A stretch of DNA of 64,000 nucleotides, taken from assembly GCF_016904945.1 (NCBI RefSeq), contig NZ_JADIKF010000029.1, positions 1 to 64,000 of the forward strand, in the 5' to 3' direction. This document shows, piece after piece, positions 23,273 to 32,459 of this stretch. Source of the DNA: Dyella mobilis. Its GTDB lineage: Bacteria > Pseudomonadota > Gammaproteobacteria > Xanthomonadales > Rhodanobacteraceae. Position 1 is the first letter of the stretch. The number at the start of each line of letters is the position of its first letter. Below the pieces are notes generated by a model. The model was not told the DNA's origin. It ran no database searches and saw only the letters and a program-made list of their open reading frames with translations. The position numbers and the translations under genes were made by a program.

Positions 23273-25117
23273 GTGAACACACTGCCCGATGTCATCGATA
23301 CGCTGTTCCAGCGCCTGGTTTGGACCACGATCCAGGCCACGATTCTGATCGGCGCCTTGTGGCTGCTCGAACGTCACCTGCGCCGGATGCCGCCCGCTGT
23401 TCGCTGCATGCTGTGGTGGCTCGTCGCCGCGCAGTTGCTGCTGGGCATGACCGTCAGCACGCCGGTGCAATTGCGCTGGCTGCCGGCACCCACGCCGGCA
23501 CCGACCGCCATGGTGCACGTGGATGTCGCCGATTCCACCATGGGCACCGTCTCCACACATCCAACGCGGACCGCCGTTTCGCAAGAGGCATCATCGCTGG
23601 CGCTGCCTACGCACGCCCCCTGGTCATGGCCTCGGGTGGTTGTCTCGCTATGGCTGTTGGGCGTGCTCTTGCAGTCGCTGTTTGCCGTGCGGCAATGGCG
23701 CGAGAGCCGCTTGCTGATCCGCGATTCGCAACCGCTACGCGATACGTCGCTGCAAGGCCTGTGTGCCGAGCAGGCCGATCACCTGGGCTTGCGCCACATC
23801 CCGCACTTGCGCACCTGCGAGAGCATTGCCTCTCCGCAGGTGACCGGATTGTGGCGTCCGCTGGTGCTGCTACCCAGCGGGCACAAACTGTCCACCGAAG
23901 AATTGTCGATGGCACTGGCCCACGAACTGGCCCATTTGCGTCGCGGCGACCTGTGGCTGGGCTGGATACCGGCGATCGCGGAGCGCCTGTTCTTCTTCCA
24001 TCCGCTGGTGCGTTGGGCAATGCGCGAATACGCCGTGTACCGCGAAGCCGCCTGCGATGCGAAAGTGCTGGAGCAGGAACGTACCGCGCCGCAAAGCTAC
24101 GGCCATCTGCTGCTGCGCCTGGGCGTGGCCCACCCGGTGCATACGGGATTGGCCGGTGCATCATCTACCTTCGAGAGTCTGAAACGGCGCCTGTTGTTGC
24201 TGCAGCTGAGCGCAGGCGACGCCTCGCCGCGCGCGGCAGGCTGGGTGCTGGTCGCGGTTATCGCGCTGATCGGCGTTCTTCCCTATCGCGTGACGGCGGC
24301 CAATGCGGCGCCGACGTCATCCCAGGACAGCCTGGCCGTACCACCTGCGCCTCCCGCCGCACCCGCCGCACCGGTCGCCGAACTCTCCGTGCCGCCCGCA
24401 CCGGCAACACCACCCGCGCCACCCGCACCGCCGGTGGCACCCGCCAAACCCTTGCTGAGCTTTGTGAGCAACATCGATATCGACACGCAACCTCGTGCCA
24501 ACCGCGGCTTTGCGCTGATCGACGGCAACACCATCATCGTTCGCGGCAGCAATGAAGACGAAAGCGATGCCGAGCGCCTCCGCAAGAACGGCGCGCCGGT
24601 GATGTGGTTCCGTCGCGATGGCAAGGCCTATGTCGTACGCGATGCCGGCTTGATCGAACAGGCGCGGCAAGCCTATGCCCCCGTCAGCCAGATGGCGCAG
24701 GAGCAGGGCAAATTTGCCGGCAAGCAGGGCGCACTGGCCGGACAACAAAGCGGACTGGCAGCCCGGCAGAGTGCATTGGCCGGACGCGAAGCCGAACTGG
24801 CGAGCCGGCGTGCCGCGATCGAATCGCAGCAAGCGAGTTTGCGCGCGGACTCGGGCTCGGCATCCGATGCGGCGCAAGCGGCACTGATGAAAGGTCAACT
24901 CGCGGGCATGGACAAGGAAGCGGCGGAGATGAGCCGCGAAAACGAAACGCTCAACCGTTCCATGGCGGACCTGGACAAGCGTGCCGCTGAGCTGTCTCAA
25001 CGGGGCTCCGAGATGTCCCGGCAACAGCAAGCCGCCACGCGACGCGCCGAGCAGCAACTGGACCAGGTCTTGAACGAAGCCTTGGCCAAAGGCCTGGCCA
25101 TTCCCGTCAATCGTTGA
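23273..25117 (+). CDS. M56-family membrane metallopeptidase (BlaR1-like) with coiled-coil tail
   Basis: A 614-residue inner-membrane zinc peptidase. Transmembrane helices lie at about 17-60 and 120-140; the zinc motif HELAHLRRGD is at 217-226 followed by a distal Glu in YREAACDAKVLEQ; a last helix is near 325-342 (WVLVAVIALIGVLPY). In place of a penicillin-binding sensor domain there is a long Ala/Pro linker (350-395) and a region rich in repeats such as GALAGQQSGLAARQSALAGR, which runs into a predicted coiled coil to the C-terminus. It is likely the signal-activated partner of the adjacent BlaI-like repressor. AAGGA before GTG 23273 sets the start. The inducer is unknown. Confidence 0.87.
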   Translation: MNTLPDVIDTLFQRLVWTTIQATILIGALWLLERHLRRMPPAVRCMLWWLVAAQLLLGMTVSTPVQLRWLPAPTPAPTAMVHVDVADSTMGTVSTHPTRTAVSQEASSLALPTHAPWSWPRVVVSLWLLGVLLQSLFAVRQWRESRLLIRDSQPLRDTSLQGLCAEQADHLGLRHIPHLRTCESIASPQVTGLWRPLVLLPSGHKLSTEELSMALAHELAHLRRGDLWLGWIPAIAERLFFFHPLVRWAMREYAVYREAACDAKVLEQERTAPQSYGHLLLRLGVAHPVHTGLAGASSTFESLKRRLLLLQLSAGDASPRAAGWVLVAVIALIGVLPYRVTAANAAPTSSQDSLAVPPAPPAAPAAPVAELSVPPAPATPPAPPAPPVAPAKPLLSFVSNIDIDTQPRANRGFALIDGNTIIVRGSNEDESDAERLRKNGAPVMWFRRDGKAYVVRDAGLIEQARQAYAPVSQMAQEQGKFAGKQGALAGQQSGLAARQSALAGREAELASRRAAIESQQASLRADSGSASDAAQAALMKGQLAGMDKEAAEMSRENETLNRSMADLDKRAAELSQRGSEMSRQQQAATRRAEQQLDQVLNEALAKGLAIPVNR

Positions 25118-25124
25118 TCGTGCA

Positions 25125-25151
25125 GATCGGAGCGCCGGCAACGCTCCGATC
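25125..25151. terminator. Hairpin after the M56 peptidase gene
   Basis: GATCGGAGCG and CGCTCCGATC form a perfect 10-bp stem with a 7-base loop. No T-tract follows, so termination efficiency is uncertain; the downstream permease genes may be expressed separately. Confidence 0.5.
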
Positions 25152-25246
25152 CGCAACCTGATTCACCCCGTCCTCCTCGCAAACGCCTGCTCCGGCAGGC
25201 GGCGGGAGCTCTTGCATCCATTTTCCGCCTACAGGGAGTCGCGCAC

Positions 25247-26548
25247 GTGCCTGGCTACTACTTCTTGCTCGCGATCCTCAGCCTCAAGCGCAACAAGGTC
25301 ATTACGGCGTTGATGATCGTGGCGATCGGCCTGGGCATCGGCGCCAGCATGACCATGATGACCGTGCTTCACGTCATGTCGGACGATCCGTTGCCCGGCC
25401 GCAGTGCGCAATTATTCGTGCCGGTGATCGACCCCAAGCCGGTGCACGAAGACAAACCCGCCCGCGCCGCGGCAGACGACGACCTGACCTGGCCGGATGC
25501 CGCTTATCTGCTGCATGCTGCGCGCGCCGACAAGCAAGCCGCGATGGCGGCGGGCATCCTGCCGATCCAGCCGCAACAAGCCACGGCGCACCCGTTCTTC
25601 GAAAGCGGCCGCTATGTCACTGCGGATTTCTTTTCGATGTTCGGCACGCCATTTGCTGCCGGCCGCGGATGGACGCAACAGGAAGACCAGGATCATGCGC
25701 GCGTCGTCGTGCTCAATGCCGCGCTCAACCGGAAGCTGTTCGGCGCCGCATCCGGCGTCGGCCAGGTGATCCGGTTGAAAAACACCGACTTCCGCGTGGT
25801 TGGCGTATTGGATAACTGGCAGCCCCAGCCTGTCTTCTACGCGCAGATCGACGAACACGCCTTCGGTGAGGACGACCAGTTCTTTCTGCCGCTGCAAACG
25901 GCGCTGGAGCTGAAGCTGGAGTTCGCCGGTCGCATGATGTGCTGGGGCAGCGGCGGCGATTCGCGCAGCAGCGACCATTGCAGCTGGCTGCAATTCTGGG
26001 TGCAGCTGAGCACGCCGGCAAAAGCGAGCGCGTATCGCGACTTTCTGTCCGGCTACGTGCAAGATCAGCGCGCTCGCGGCCGCTTTCCGCGACACGTCGA
26101 GCCGCACCTGTACAACCTGATGGATTGGCTGGCATTCCAGCACCTGATTCCCGACGACCTCCAGGTGCAGTTGTGGCTTGCTTTCGGCTTCCTCGGCGTG
26201 TGCATGCTCAACATCGTCGGCTTGCTGCTGGCGAAATTCCTGCGGCGCAGCGGCGAACTCGGCGTACGCCGGGCGCTTGGCGCGAGGCGGCGCGATCTGT
26301 TCCTGCAATTGGGCATCGAATCGTCGGTGATCGGCGTCGCCGGGGGCCTGCTGGGATTGGCGCTGGCCGAACTGGGCCTGTGGAGCGTGCGCCAGCAACC
26401 GGACGGCTATGCGCATCTCGCGCGCATGGATCTGGCCATGCTGGCCGGAACTTTTGTACTGGCCATCGCGGCCAGCGTGATCGCGGGACTGCTGCCGGCA
26501 TGGCGCGCGTGCAACGTCGCCCCTGCCCTTCAACTGAAAACTCAGTGA
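25247..26548 (+). CDS. ABC transporter permease, MacB/FtsX type
   Basis: A 433-residue permease with the MacB topology: transmembrane helix 1 (VITALMIVAIGLGIGASMTMM), a periplasmic MacB-PCD domain of about 230 residues, then three helices (VQLWLAFGFLGVCMLNIVGL, ESSVIGVAGGLLGLALAELG, AMLAGTFVLAIAASVIAGLL). The cytoplasmic loop RRSGELGVRRALGARRRDLF is the family's coupling region. GTG 25247 is preceded by AGGGAG at good distance. It pairs with the next permease, 7 bases downstream; no ATPase or adaptor gene is adjacent. Such proteins typically act in export or lipoprotein/peptide handling. Confidence 0.88.
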   Translation: MPGYYFLLAILSLKRNKVITALMIVAIGLGIGASMTMMTVLHVMSDDPLPGRSAQLFVPVIDPKPVHEDKPARAAADDDLTWPDAAYLLHAARADKQAAMAAGILPIQPQQATAHPFFESGRYVTADFFSMFGTPFAAGRGWTQQEDQDHARVVVLNAALNRKLFGAASGVGQVIRLKNTDFRVVGVLDNWQPQPVFYAQIDEHAFGEDDQFFLPLQTALELKLEFAGRMMCWGSGGDSRSSDHCSWLQFWVQLSTPAKASAYRDFLSGYVQDQRARGRFPRHVEPHLYNLMDWLAFQHLIPDDLQVQLWLAFGFLGVCMLNIVGLLLAKFLRRSGELGVRRALGARRRDLFLQLGIESSVIGVAGGLLGLALAELGLWSVRQQPDGYAHLARMDLAMLAGTFVLAIAASVIAGLLPAWRACNVAPALQLKTQ

Positions 26549-26555
26549 GGCCACC

Positions 26556-27770
26556 ATGTTTCGCTCACCCATCATTGCCAGCCTCACCCGCCACAAACTC
26601 ACCACCTTGCTGCTGGTGCTGCAGGTCAGTCTTACCTGCGCCATCGTCTGCAACGTCGCCTTCATGATTGCCCATCGCGCCGCGCAGTTGCACACCGCCA
26701 GCGGCGTGGCCGAAGACGAACTGGTGATGATCGACAGCACCGACCTGGACCAGGATGCGCAACCGCTGGCCAGGCACGATGCGGACCTGGCGGCTTTACG
26801 CACGATTCCAGGCGTGCGTTCGGCGGCCGCGGTGGATGCGCTGCCCTACAATCACAACGATTGGGGCAACGGCATCGGCATTGCCAAGGATGCTCCCGCA
26901 CGCGCCGTCGCCACCGCGTTCAACGGCACGCCGGGCGAACTTGCCACGCTCGGCCTGCACCTGGTCGCCGGCCGCGATTTCCATGCCGACGAATACGTTC
27001 CGATGGACAGCGCACACGATTGGTCCGGCATCGACCACGTGCCGGCCGCAATCGTCACCCGCTCCTTGGCCGACCTGCTTTTTCCCGGCCAGGATCCGCT
27101 CGGCAAATCGATCTATCCCGGCGACAATGCTGCACGCATCGTCGGCGTGGTCGATCATCTTGCCAGGCCGTACCTGCACGAAGATGCCAGCAACGAGTAC
27201 GCCACCTTGCTGCCGATGTTGCCCGACAGCAATACCGTCACCTATGTCATGCGCACCGCAGCTTCCGACCGCAGCGACGTGCTCAAGCGCGCTGCCGATG
27301 TACTGAACCGGTTGCACGGCAACCGCATCCTGCGACACGCGCGCACGTTCGCCGAACTGCGGTCCAGCTATTTCGAGCACAGCCGCACCATGATCGGCCT
27401 CTTGCTGGCCGCTGCACTCGGACTGCTCGCCGTGACCGCCATCGGCATCGCCGGACTCGTCAACTTCTGGGTGCAACAGCGCCGGCGCTCGATCGGCATC
27501 CGCCGCGCAGTGGGCGCTACCCGCGGCGACATCCTGCGTTATTTTCTCGGCGAAAACCTGTTGATTGTCGGCTGCGGCGTCGCCGTGGGTTCGTTGCTGA
27601 CCTATGCACTCAATGCCTTGTTGATGGTGCACGACGAGCAGGCGCGGCTTCCGCCGATCTACCTGATGATCGGCGCCGCCGCGTTGTGCATGCTCGGCCA
27701 ACTGGCCGTACTCGGCCCGGCGGTGCGTGCGGCAGCCGTGCCGCCGGTGACGGCGACGCGCTCCGGCTGA
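26556..27770 (+). CDS. ABC transporter permease, MacB/FtsX type (second subunit)
   Basis: A 404-residue relative of the preceding permease: N-terminal helix (TTLLLVLQVSLTCAIVCNVAFM), periplasmic domain, then GLLLAAALGLLAVTAIGIAGLV, the coupling loop RRRSIGIRRAVGATRGDILRYF and two final helices. It probably forms a heterodimeric membrane unit with its neighbour. GAGG lies 6 bases before the ATG. The nucleotide-binding subunit is not encoded in this window. Confidence 0.88.
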   Translation: MFRSPIIASLTRHKLTTLLLVLQVSLTCAIVCNVAFMIAHRAAQLHTASGVAEDELVMIDSTDLDQDAQPLARHDADLAALRTIPGVRSAAAVDALPYNHNDWGNGIGIAKDAPARAVATAFNGTPGELATLGLHLVAGRDFHADEYVPMDSAHDWSGIDHVPAAIVTRSLADLLFPGQDPLGKSIYPGDNAARIVGVVDHLARPYLHEDASNEYATLLPMLPDSNTVTYVMRTAASDRSDVLKRAADVLNRLHGNRILRHARTFAELRSSYFEHSRTMIGLLLAAALGLLAVTAIGIAGLVNFWVQQRRRSIGIRRAVGATRGDILRYFLGENLLIVGCGVAVGSLLTYALNALLMVHDEQARLPPIYLMIGAAALCMLGQLAVLGPAVRAAAVPPVTATRSG

Positions 27771-27774
27771 CGCC

Positions 27775-28743
27775 TCAGCGACCCTGGCCGAGTTCGCGCA
27801 GCGCCGACATCACCTGGGCATCTGCTTGCGCGGGTGTCCAGGCGGCAATCTGGGCCAGAGAGTAAGTGCGGCGCAAGTGACGGATCACCTGCAGGCCCAG
27901 CCAGTAGCCGCTGCGATTGGGCAAGTCTTGCTGATAAGGGACCGCGGCTGCGTTGAACCACTTGCTGAAAGCGTCGGGATGCTTGGTATCGATGGCCTTG
28001 AACCGTGCATCGGCAAGAAACCGCTGCGCAATCTCTCCCAGCCGGCTGGCCGGAATGTCGCCCAGATCGGCTTGCAGCAGCAGTTCGCCATCCCCATGCG
28101 CAGGCGACAACTCGCCGCTCACGTACGTTGCCAGCCCCTCTTCGAACAACGGCACCGTCAGTGCAACGCCGGGCATCACGCCGTCGTTGCGAAAGCCGGC
28201 GTGTTGCGCGTGATAAAGATGAAAAAGCTCGTGCGGAACCACGATGTCCAGATCGGCCTTTTCCAGCAGCAGCGAATCCACCGCAAAAACCAGTACCGGC
28301 CTGCCATCGGCAAGCACGCCGCTTTTGGCATCGAAGTTCGGCGCCAGCAGCTCGTACACCGGCGGGTGCGTACCGGCATCAGGAAACAGACGGCAAAAAC
28401 GCGGAACCTGTCGGGCGAGCGTGTCGCGCAATGCCGCATCTTCGCTGCGAATGGACGGCGCCAGCGCCGGATAGTCGGCAAAGCGCGCACGCAGGTAACG
28501 CTGCTTGCGCGCCTCCCAGTCGGGATGCCGCCGCGTTTCCCACGCGACGGAGGCATACAGGTCGCGACGCGGGGCTTCCACGTAGCGATCCCAGGCATCG
28601 AGTTGCTGCGCAAAGGATTGCCCCTGCGCAGCAGACCAGAACAGCGTAAACGAATCGGCGATCGTGGGCGCCTTATCGGCGGCACCCGCAGGCACCGCCA
28701 TGGCGAGCAGCAGGCCCGTCAACGCTGCTCGCCATCGGCGCAC
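27775..28743 (-). CDS. Putative secreted zinc metalloprotease
   Basis: A 322-residue protein with a signal peptide (WRAALTGLLLAMAVPAGAAD). A gluzincin-like motif HELFH at 171-175 (VPHELFHLYHAQH) and a downstream Glu in FEEGLATYVSGEL suggest zinc coordination, similar to the predicted Zn-dependent proteases of the DUF2268 group, though no firm family was assigned. The gene begins 2 bases after the stop of the S9 peptidase on the same strand, so both are co-transcribed and probably act on peptides in the periplasm. Confidence 0.75.
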   Translation of the reverse strand: MRRWRAALTGLLLAMAVPAGAADKAPTIADSFTLFWSAAQGQSFAQQLDAWDRYVEAPRRDLYASVAWETRRHPDWEARKQRYLRARFADYPALAPSIRSEDAALRDTLARQVPRFCRLFPDAGTHPPVYELLAPNFDAKSGVLADGRPVLVFAVDSLLLEKADLDIVVPHELFHLYHAQHAGFRNDGVMPGVALTVPLFEEGLATYVSGELSPAHGDGELLLQADLGDIPASRLGEIAQRFLADARFKAIDTKHPDAFSKWFNAAAVPYQQDLPNRSGYWLGLQVIRHLRRTYSLAQIAAWTPAQADAQVMSALRELGQGR

Positions 28744-28745
28744 GT

Positions 28746-31067
28746 TTAGCGCCAGGGCCAGGGCTTGAGTGCGTAATCCTTCGGCGGCGTATCGCCGGCA
28801 AGGTTGCGCACGAAGTAATCCCAGCGGCGGCGCGTCACGTACGGCGAGTCGTCGGCATAGCCGTGATGCTCGTTGGGCAGCAACAGCATGTCGAAGTCCT
28901 TGTTCGCCTTGATCAGGGCATCGACCACCAGCAGCGTGCTATAGGGCGGTACGTTGTCGTCGATCGAACCGTGCACCAGCATCAGCTTGCCCTTGAGATT
29001 CTTGGCAATGAGCTGGTTCGCCTGGTTGTCGTAATTGTTGCCGACCAGCAGGCCCTGGTATTTCTCGCCCCAGTCGTCCTCGTATTCGCGGTTGTCGTGA
29101 TTGCCGCTTTCGGCCCAGCCGACCTTGAAGAAGTCCGGATAGCGGAACATGGCATCGGCCGTGGTGTTGCCGCCGCCCGAATGCCCCCAGACGCCGACGC
29201 GATCCAGGTCGATCCACGGATAGCGCTGGCCGAGTTGCTTGATGGCCGTCACCTGGTCCGGCAGCGTGTTGTCGCCCATGTTGCCGTACCACGTATCGTG
29301 GAACGCCTTGGAGCGCCACGGCGTGCCCATGCCGTTGAGCGCCACCACCACGAAACCGAGTTCGGCCAGGGACTGGTTGTCGTAGTGCGAAGGCCGGAAG
29401 GCGAAGCTGTCGACCGAACCGGTTTGCGGACCCGGATACACGTAGTCGACGATCGGATATTTCTTCTGCGGATCGAAATGTGTCGGCTTGAACATCAGGC
29501 CGTACAGATCGGTCTTGCCGTCGCGTGCCTTCACCGTGAACTGTTCCGGCGGCTGCCAGCCCGTCGCCAGCAGGCGCGTGATGTCGGCCTTGGCCACAGT
29601 GCTGACGACACGGCCGTCATTCGCATCGCGTAACACGGCAACCGGCGGCGTGCTGGTGGTCGAGTAGCTGTCGACGAAGTATTTGCCGTCGTCGGACATG
29701 CTGATCAGGTGGTCGGCCGGTTCCGGCGTCAGCAGCACTGGCTGCCCGCCATCCAGGCTCACCTTCCAGAATTGCTGGTAGTACGGATTGACGCCGGACG
29801 CGCGTCCCACGGCGCGGAACCACACGGTGCGCGTGGCGGGGTCGATCTTCACGATCTCGGTGACATTGCCGTCGCCGGTGGTGATGGCGTGCTTGAGCTG
29901 TCCGTTGTCGAGGTCGTAGAGATACAGATTGCCCCAGTTGCTGCGCTCGCTGTACCAGACCGCTTCCTTGCTGCCCGGCAGGTAACGCCAGTTGACCGAG
30001 CCATTACCGCTCTCGAAATAAGTGGGCGCATCTTCGTGGAAGACGGTGCGCACCGCGCCGGTATTCGCGTCGGCGATGCGGAAGGTTTCGTGCTTGTGAT
30101 CGCGCGAGGTGGACACGAAGGCGAGCGTCTTGCTGTCCGGCGCCCACTTCACGTCATCCCAGCCGCCGTTGTCGCCGCAGCTGACGTCGTCGCACAAGGT
30201 GGAGCGATGCTGATCGGGCGGGGTTTTCAGGCGCACTATCCTGCGGGTCGGCACGTCGATCACCACGCGTTCGATCATGGTGACGTGCTGGTCGCCCGGC
30301 AGCGGATATTTCCACGCCTGCAATTCGGGGTGGCCCACCTTGGTGGTGACCAGGTACATGTCGCCGTCCTGGCGCTGGTCCTGCTGGAAGGTGGCGATGC
30401 GCTTGGAATCGGGCGACCATTCCAGGATGGCGTTGTCGGTGTGCTTCCAGCCGGCGTTGTCGGTGGCGTAACCGAAATTCTCCACGCCGTCGGTGGTGAG
30501 CTGGGTTTCCTTGCCGGTGGCCACGTCGCGCACCCACAGGTTCCAGTGACGGATGAAGGCTTCCTGCTTGCGGTCGGGCGACAGCACGCCCGGCTCTTTG
30601 CCGCTCTTCACCGCCGCGCATTCGCCGGCCGTCTTCAGATCGCACAAATACGATTTTTGTCCCACTTCGATCTGATCGCGTCCATCGGACATTACGCGGT
30701 AATCGGTGACGCGCAATTTGTTCGCATCGATCGACTTTGCACCGGCCTTGGTCAACGCCGCGGCGAGCTTGGCCTGGTCGAACAACGGCGTGGTGCCGCC
30801 CTTGGCGGCGTCCCCCTGCAGATAGTGGTCGCCGCTGGCGTCGTGATCGACGTACCAGAAATGCGTGCCGTCCAGCCAATGCACCGTAGACACCGCGTGG
30901 TCCACCAGCGGCATGGTGTTGTACGCCATGTAGCGCTCAGCCTGCGCGTAATCCTGCGCGGTCAGGGCACGGCCATCGGCCATCGCGCTGCCAGGGCTGG
31001 CGGCCATCGCCAGCAGTCCACCTACCACCGCGCCATAAAGGCGCGACATGCCGATTGTCGAACGCAT
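28746..31067 (-). CDS. S9-family prolyl oligopeptidase, dipeptidyl peptidase IV-like
   Basis: A 773-residue secreted serine peptidase. A signal sequence (GAVVGGLLAMAASPGSAMA) leads into a DPP IV-type N-terminal beta-propeller (about 100-500) and a C-terminal alpha/beta-hydrolase domain. The nucleophile is Ser near 630 in GVWGHSGGGNTTADAMFRYP, Asp lies in HGSIDDNVPP and His in NEHHGYADD. DPP IV enzymes remove X-Pro or X-Ala dipeptides from N-termini. GGGAG lies 5-6 bases before ATG 31067, which is preferred over the longer frame to 31172; ATG 31049 is also possible. First gene of a two-peptidase operon. Confidence 0.92.
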   Translation of the reverse strand: MRSTIGMSRLYGAVVGGLLAMAASPGSAMADGRALTAQDYAQAERYMAYNTMPLVDHAVSTVHWLDGTHFWYVDHDASGDHYLQGDAAKGGTTPLFDQAKLAAALTKAGAKSIDANKLRVTDYRVMSDGRDQIEVGQKSYLCDLKTAGECAAVKSGKEPGVLSPDRKQEAFIRHWNLWVRDVATGKETQLTTDGVENFGYATDNAGWKHTDNAILEWSPDSKRIATFQQDQRQDGDMYLVTTKVGHPELQAWKYPLPGDQHVTMIERVVIDVPTRRIVRLKTPPDQHRSTLCDDVSCGDNGGWDDVKWAPDSKTLAFVSTSRDHKHETFRIADANTGAVRTVFHEDAPTYFESGNGSVNWRYLPGSKEAVWYSERSNWGNLYLYDLDNGQLKHAITTGDGNVTEIVKIDPATRTVWFRAVGRASGVNPYYQQFWKVSLDGGQPVLLTPEPADHLISMSDDGKYFVDSYSTTSTPPVAVLRDANDGRVVSTVAKADITRLLATGWQPPEQFTVKARDGKTDLYGLMFKPTHFDPQKKYPIVDYVYPGPQTGSVDSFAFRPSHYDNQSLAELGFVVVALNGMGTPWRSKAFHDTWYGNMGDNTLPDQVTAIKQLGQRYPWIDLDRVGVWGHSGGGNTTADAMFRYPDFFKVGWAESGNHDNREYEDDWGEKYQGLLVGNNYDNQANQLIAKNLKGKLMLVHGSIDDNVPPYSTLLVVDALIKANKDFDMLLLPNEHHGYADDSPYVTRRRWDYFVRNLAGDTPPKDYALKPWPWR

Positions 31068-31268
31068 GCTTGCTCCCGAATCTGTACTTGCCGATAAAAC
31101 CGGATCGCTATTGTCGCGACCGTCCCCCAACCTTTGATCGTAACCCCGGCGGAGACCGGCCACCCCTGCCAAAGGTACTCAAGAATGCGCCCGTACGCAT
31201 GCGGTCCGTGGCGCTAAATTCGTTGCCGTCTTATTGTTGTGCACCCTCCCCGCCCCACCCGGATCACC

Positions 31269-31655
31269 ATGAGTACCGCATTGCCCGAAGCCCGCCTGCT
31301 GGAAATGGTCTTCCCCGACCACACCAACCACCTGGGCACCCTGTTCGGCGGACAGGCGCTGGCCTGGATGGACAAAGCCGCCTTCATCGTCGCTTCGCGC
31401 CACGCACGCCGCACGGTGGTCACCGCCCGCTCGGAGGAAGTGAACTTCCGCGTCCCCGTGGGCAAAGGGCAACTGGTGGAACTGGTGGCGCGCATCGTCG
31501 GCACCGGCCACAGCTCGATGAAGGTGGAAGTGGAGATGACCGCGGAAGACCCGCTCACCGGTGACCGCCGCGTCTGCACCACCGGCCGCTTCGTGATGAT
31601 CGCGCTGGATTCGAACGGTTCTCCCACCCCGGTTGCCGCGCTGCCAGCGGCTTGA
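31269..31655 (+). CDS. Acyl-CoA thioesterase, hotdog fold (YciA-like)
   Basis: A 128-residue single-hotdog thioesterase. MVFPDHTNHLGTLFGGQALAWMDKAAFIVASRHAR carries the catalytic Asp/His region NHLGTLFGG typical of the acyl-CoA hydrolase (YciA/BACH) family, which hydrolyses acyl-CoA to free acid and CoA in the cytosol. ATG 31269 is used because the family starts with short polar residues before LLEMVFP. It is followed 8 bases later by the GST gene. Confidence 0.9.
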   Translation: MSTALPEARLLEMVFPDHTNHLGTLFGGQALAWMDKAAFIVASRHARRTVVTARSEEVNFRVPVGKGQLVELVARIVGTGHSSMKVEVEMTAEDPLTGDRRVCTTGRFVMIALDSNGSPTPVAALPAA

Positions 31656-31663
31656 GGTCGATC

Positions 31664-32413
31664 ATGTCCCGTCCCGTCACCATCATCGGCAGTTATATCT
31701 CGCCTTACGTTCGCAAAGTCCTGGTGTGCCTGGAGCTGAAACGACTGGACTACGTGATCGATCCCATTCCGCCGTTCGTCGGCAATGACCAATTCAGCCG
31801 CCTGAGCCCCTTGCGCCGCGTTCCGGTGCTGATCGACGGCGACCTGGTGCTCAACGATTCTTCGGTGATCTGCCAGTACCTGGAAGACAAGTACCCGACG
31901 CCTTCCCTGTACCCCGCCGACATCGTCTGCCGCGCCAAGGCGCGCTGGCTGGAGGAATACGCCGATACCCGACTGGCCGACGTGCTGGTGTGGCGGCTTT
32001 TCTATCAGCTGGCGATACGCCGCTACCTGTTCGGCGAAGCCACCGACGAAGGCATCGTGCAACGGGCACGCGAAGTGGAGATACCGTCGGCACTGGATTA
32101 TCTGGAAACGCAGTTGCCTTCCGACGGATTCATCTTCGGCGAACTGTCGATCGCCGACATCAGCATCGCCTGCTATTTCCGCACGGCGGCGTTCGTGCGC
32201 TACACCGTGGACGCACAGAAGTGGCCGCGCGTTGCAGCCTTTGTGGAACGCCTGCAAGGCTTGCCGGCATTTCAGAAACTGGCACGGTTCGAAGATTGCC
32301 TGCTGCGCATTCCGCATACGCAGCAGCGTGACGTATTGGCTGCCGCCGGCGCACCGCTGACGCGCGAGACGATGGGGACGGAACTGGCGAGGCACGGGGT
32401 TGCGCGAGGTTGA
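31664..32413 (+). CDS. Glutathione S-transferase family protein
   Basis: A 249-residue cytosolic protein. The N-terminal thioredoxin-like domain has a Ser-containing active site (GSYISPYVRKVLVCLELK), the cis-proline (RRVPVLIDGDLVLNDSSVICQYL) and the glutathione-binding DSS motif; the all-helical C-terminal domain runs from about 90 to 230 (ELSIADISIACYF matches the N-capping box). The substrate is unknown. GAGG a few bases upstream of ATG 31664 fixes the start. Confidence 0.9.
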   Translation: MSRPVTIIGSYISPYVRKVLVCLELKRLDYVIDPIPPFVGNDQFSRLSPLRRVPVLIDGDLVLNDSSVICQYLEDKYPTPSLYPADIVCRAKARWLEEYADTRLADVLVWRLFYQLAIRRYLFGEATDEGIVQRAREVEIPSALDYLETQLPSDGFIFGELSIADISIACYFRTAAFVRYTVDAQKWPRVAAFVERLQGLPAFQKLARFEDCLLRIPHTQQRDVLAAAGAPLTRETMGTELARHGVARG

Positions 32414-32459
32414 TGCTCATCGCCACCGCTGACCCGGCCTGAGACCCTGTGCCGCGTTG

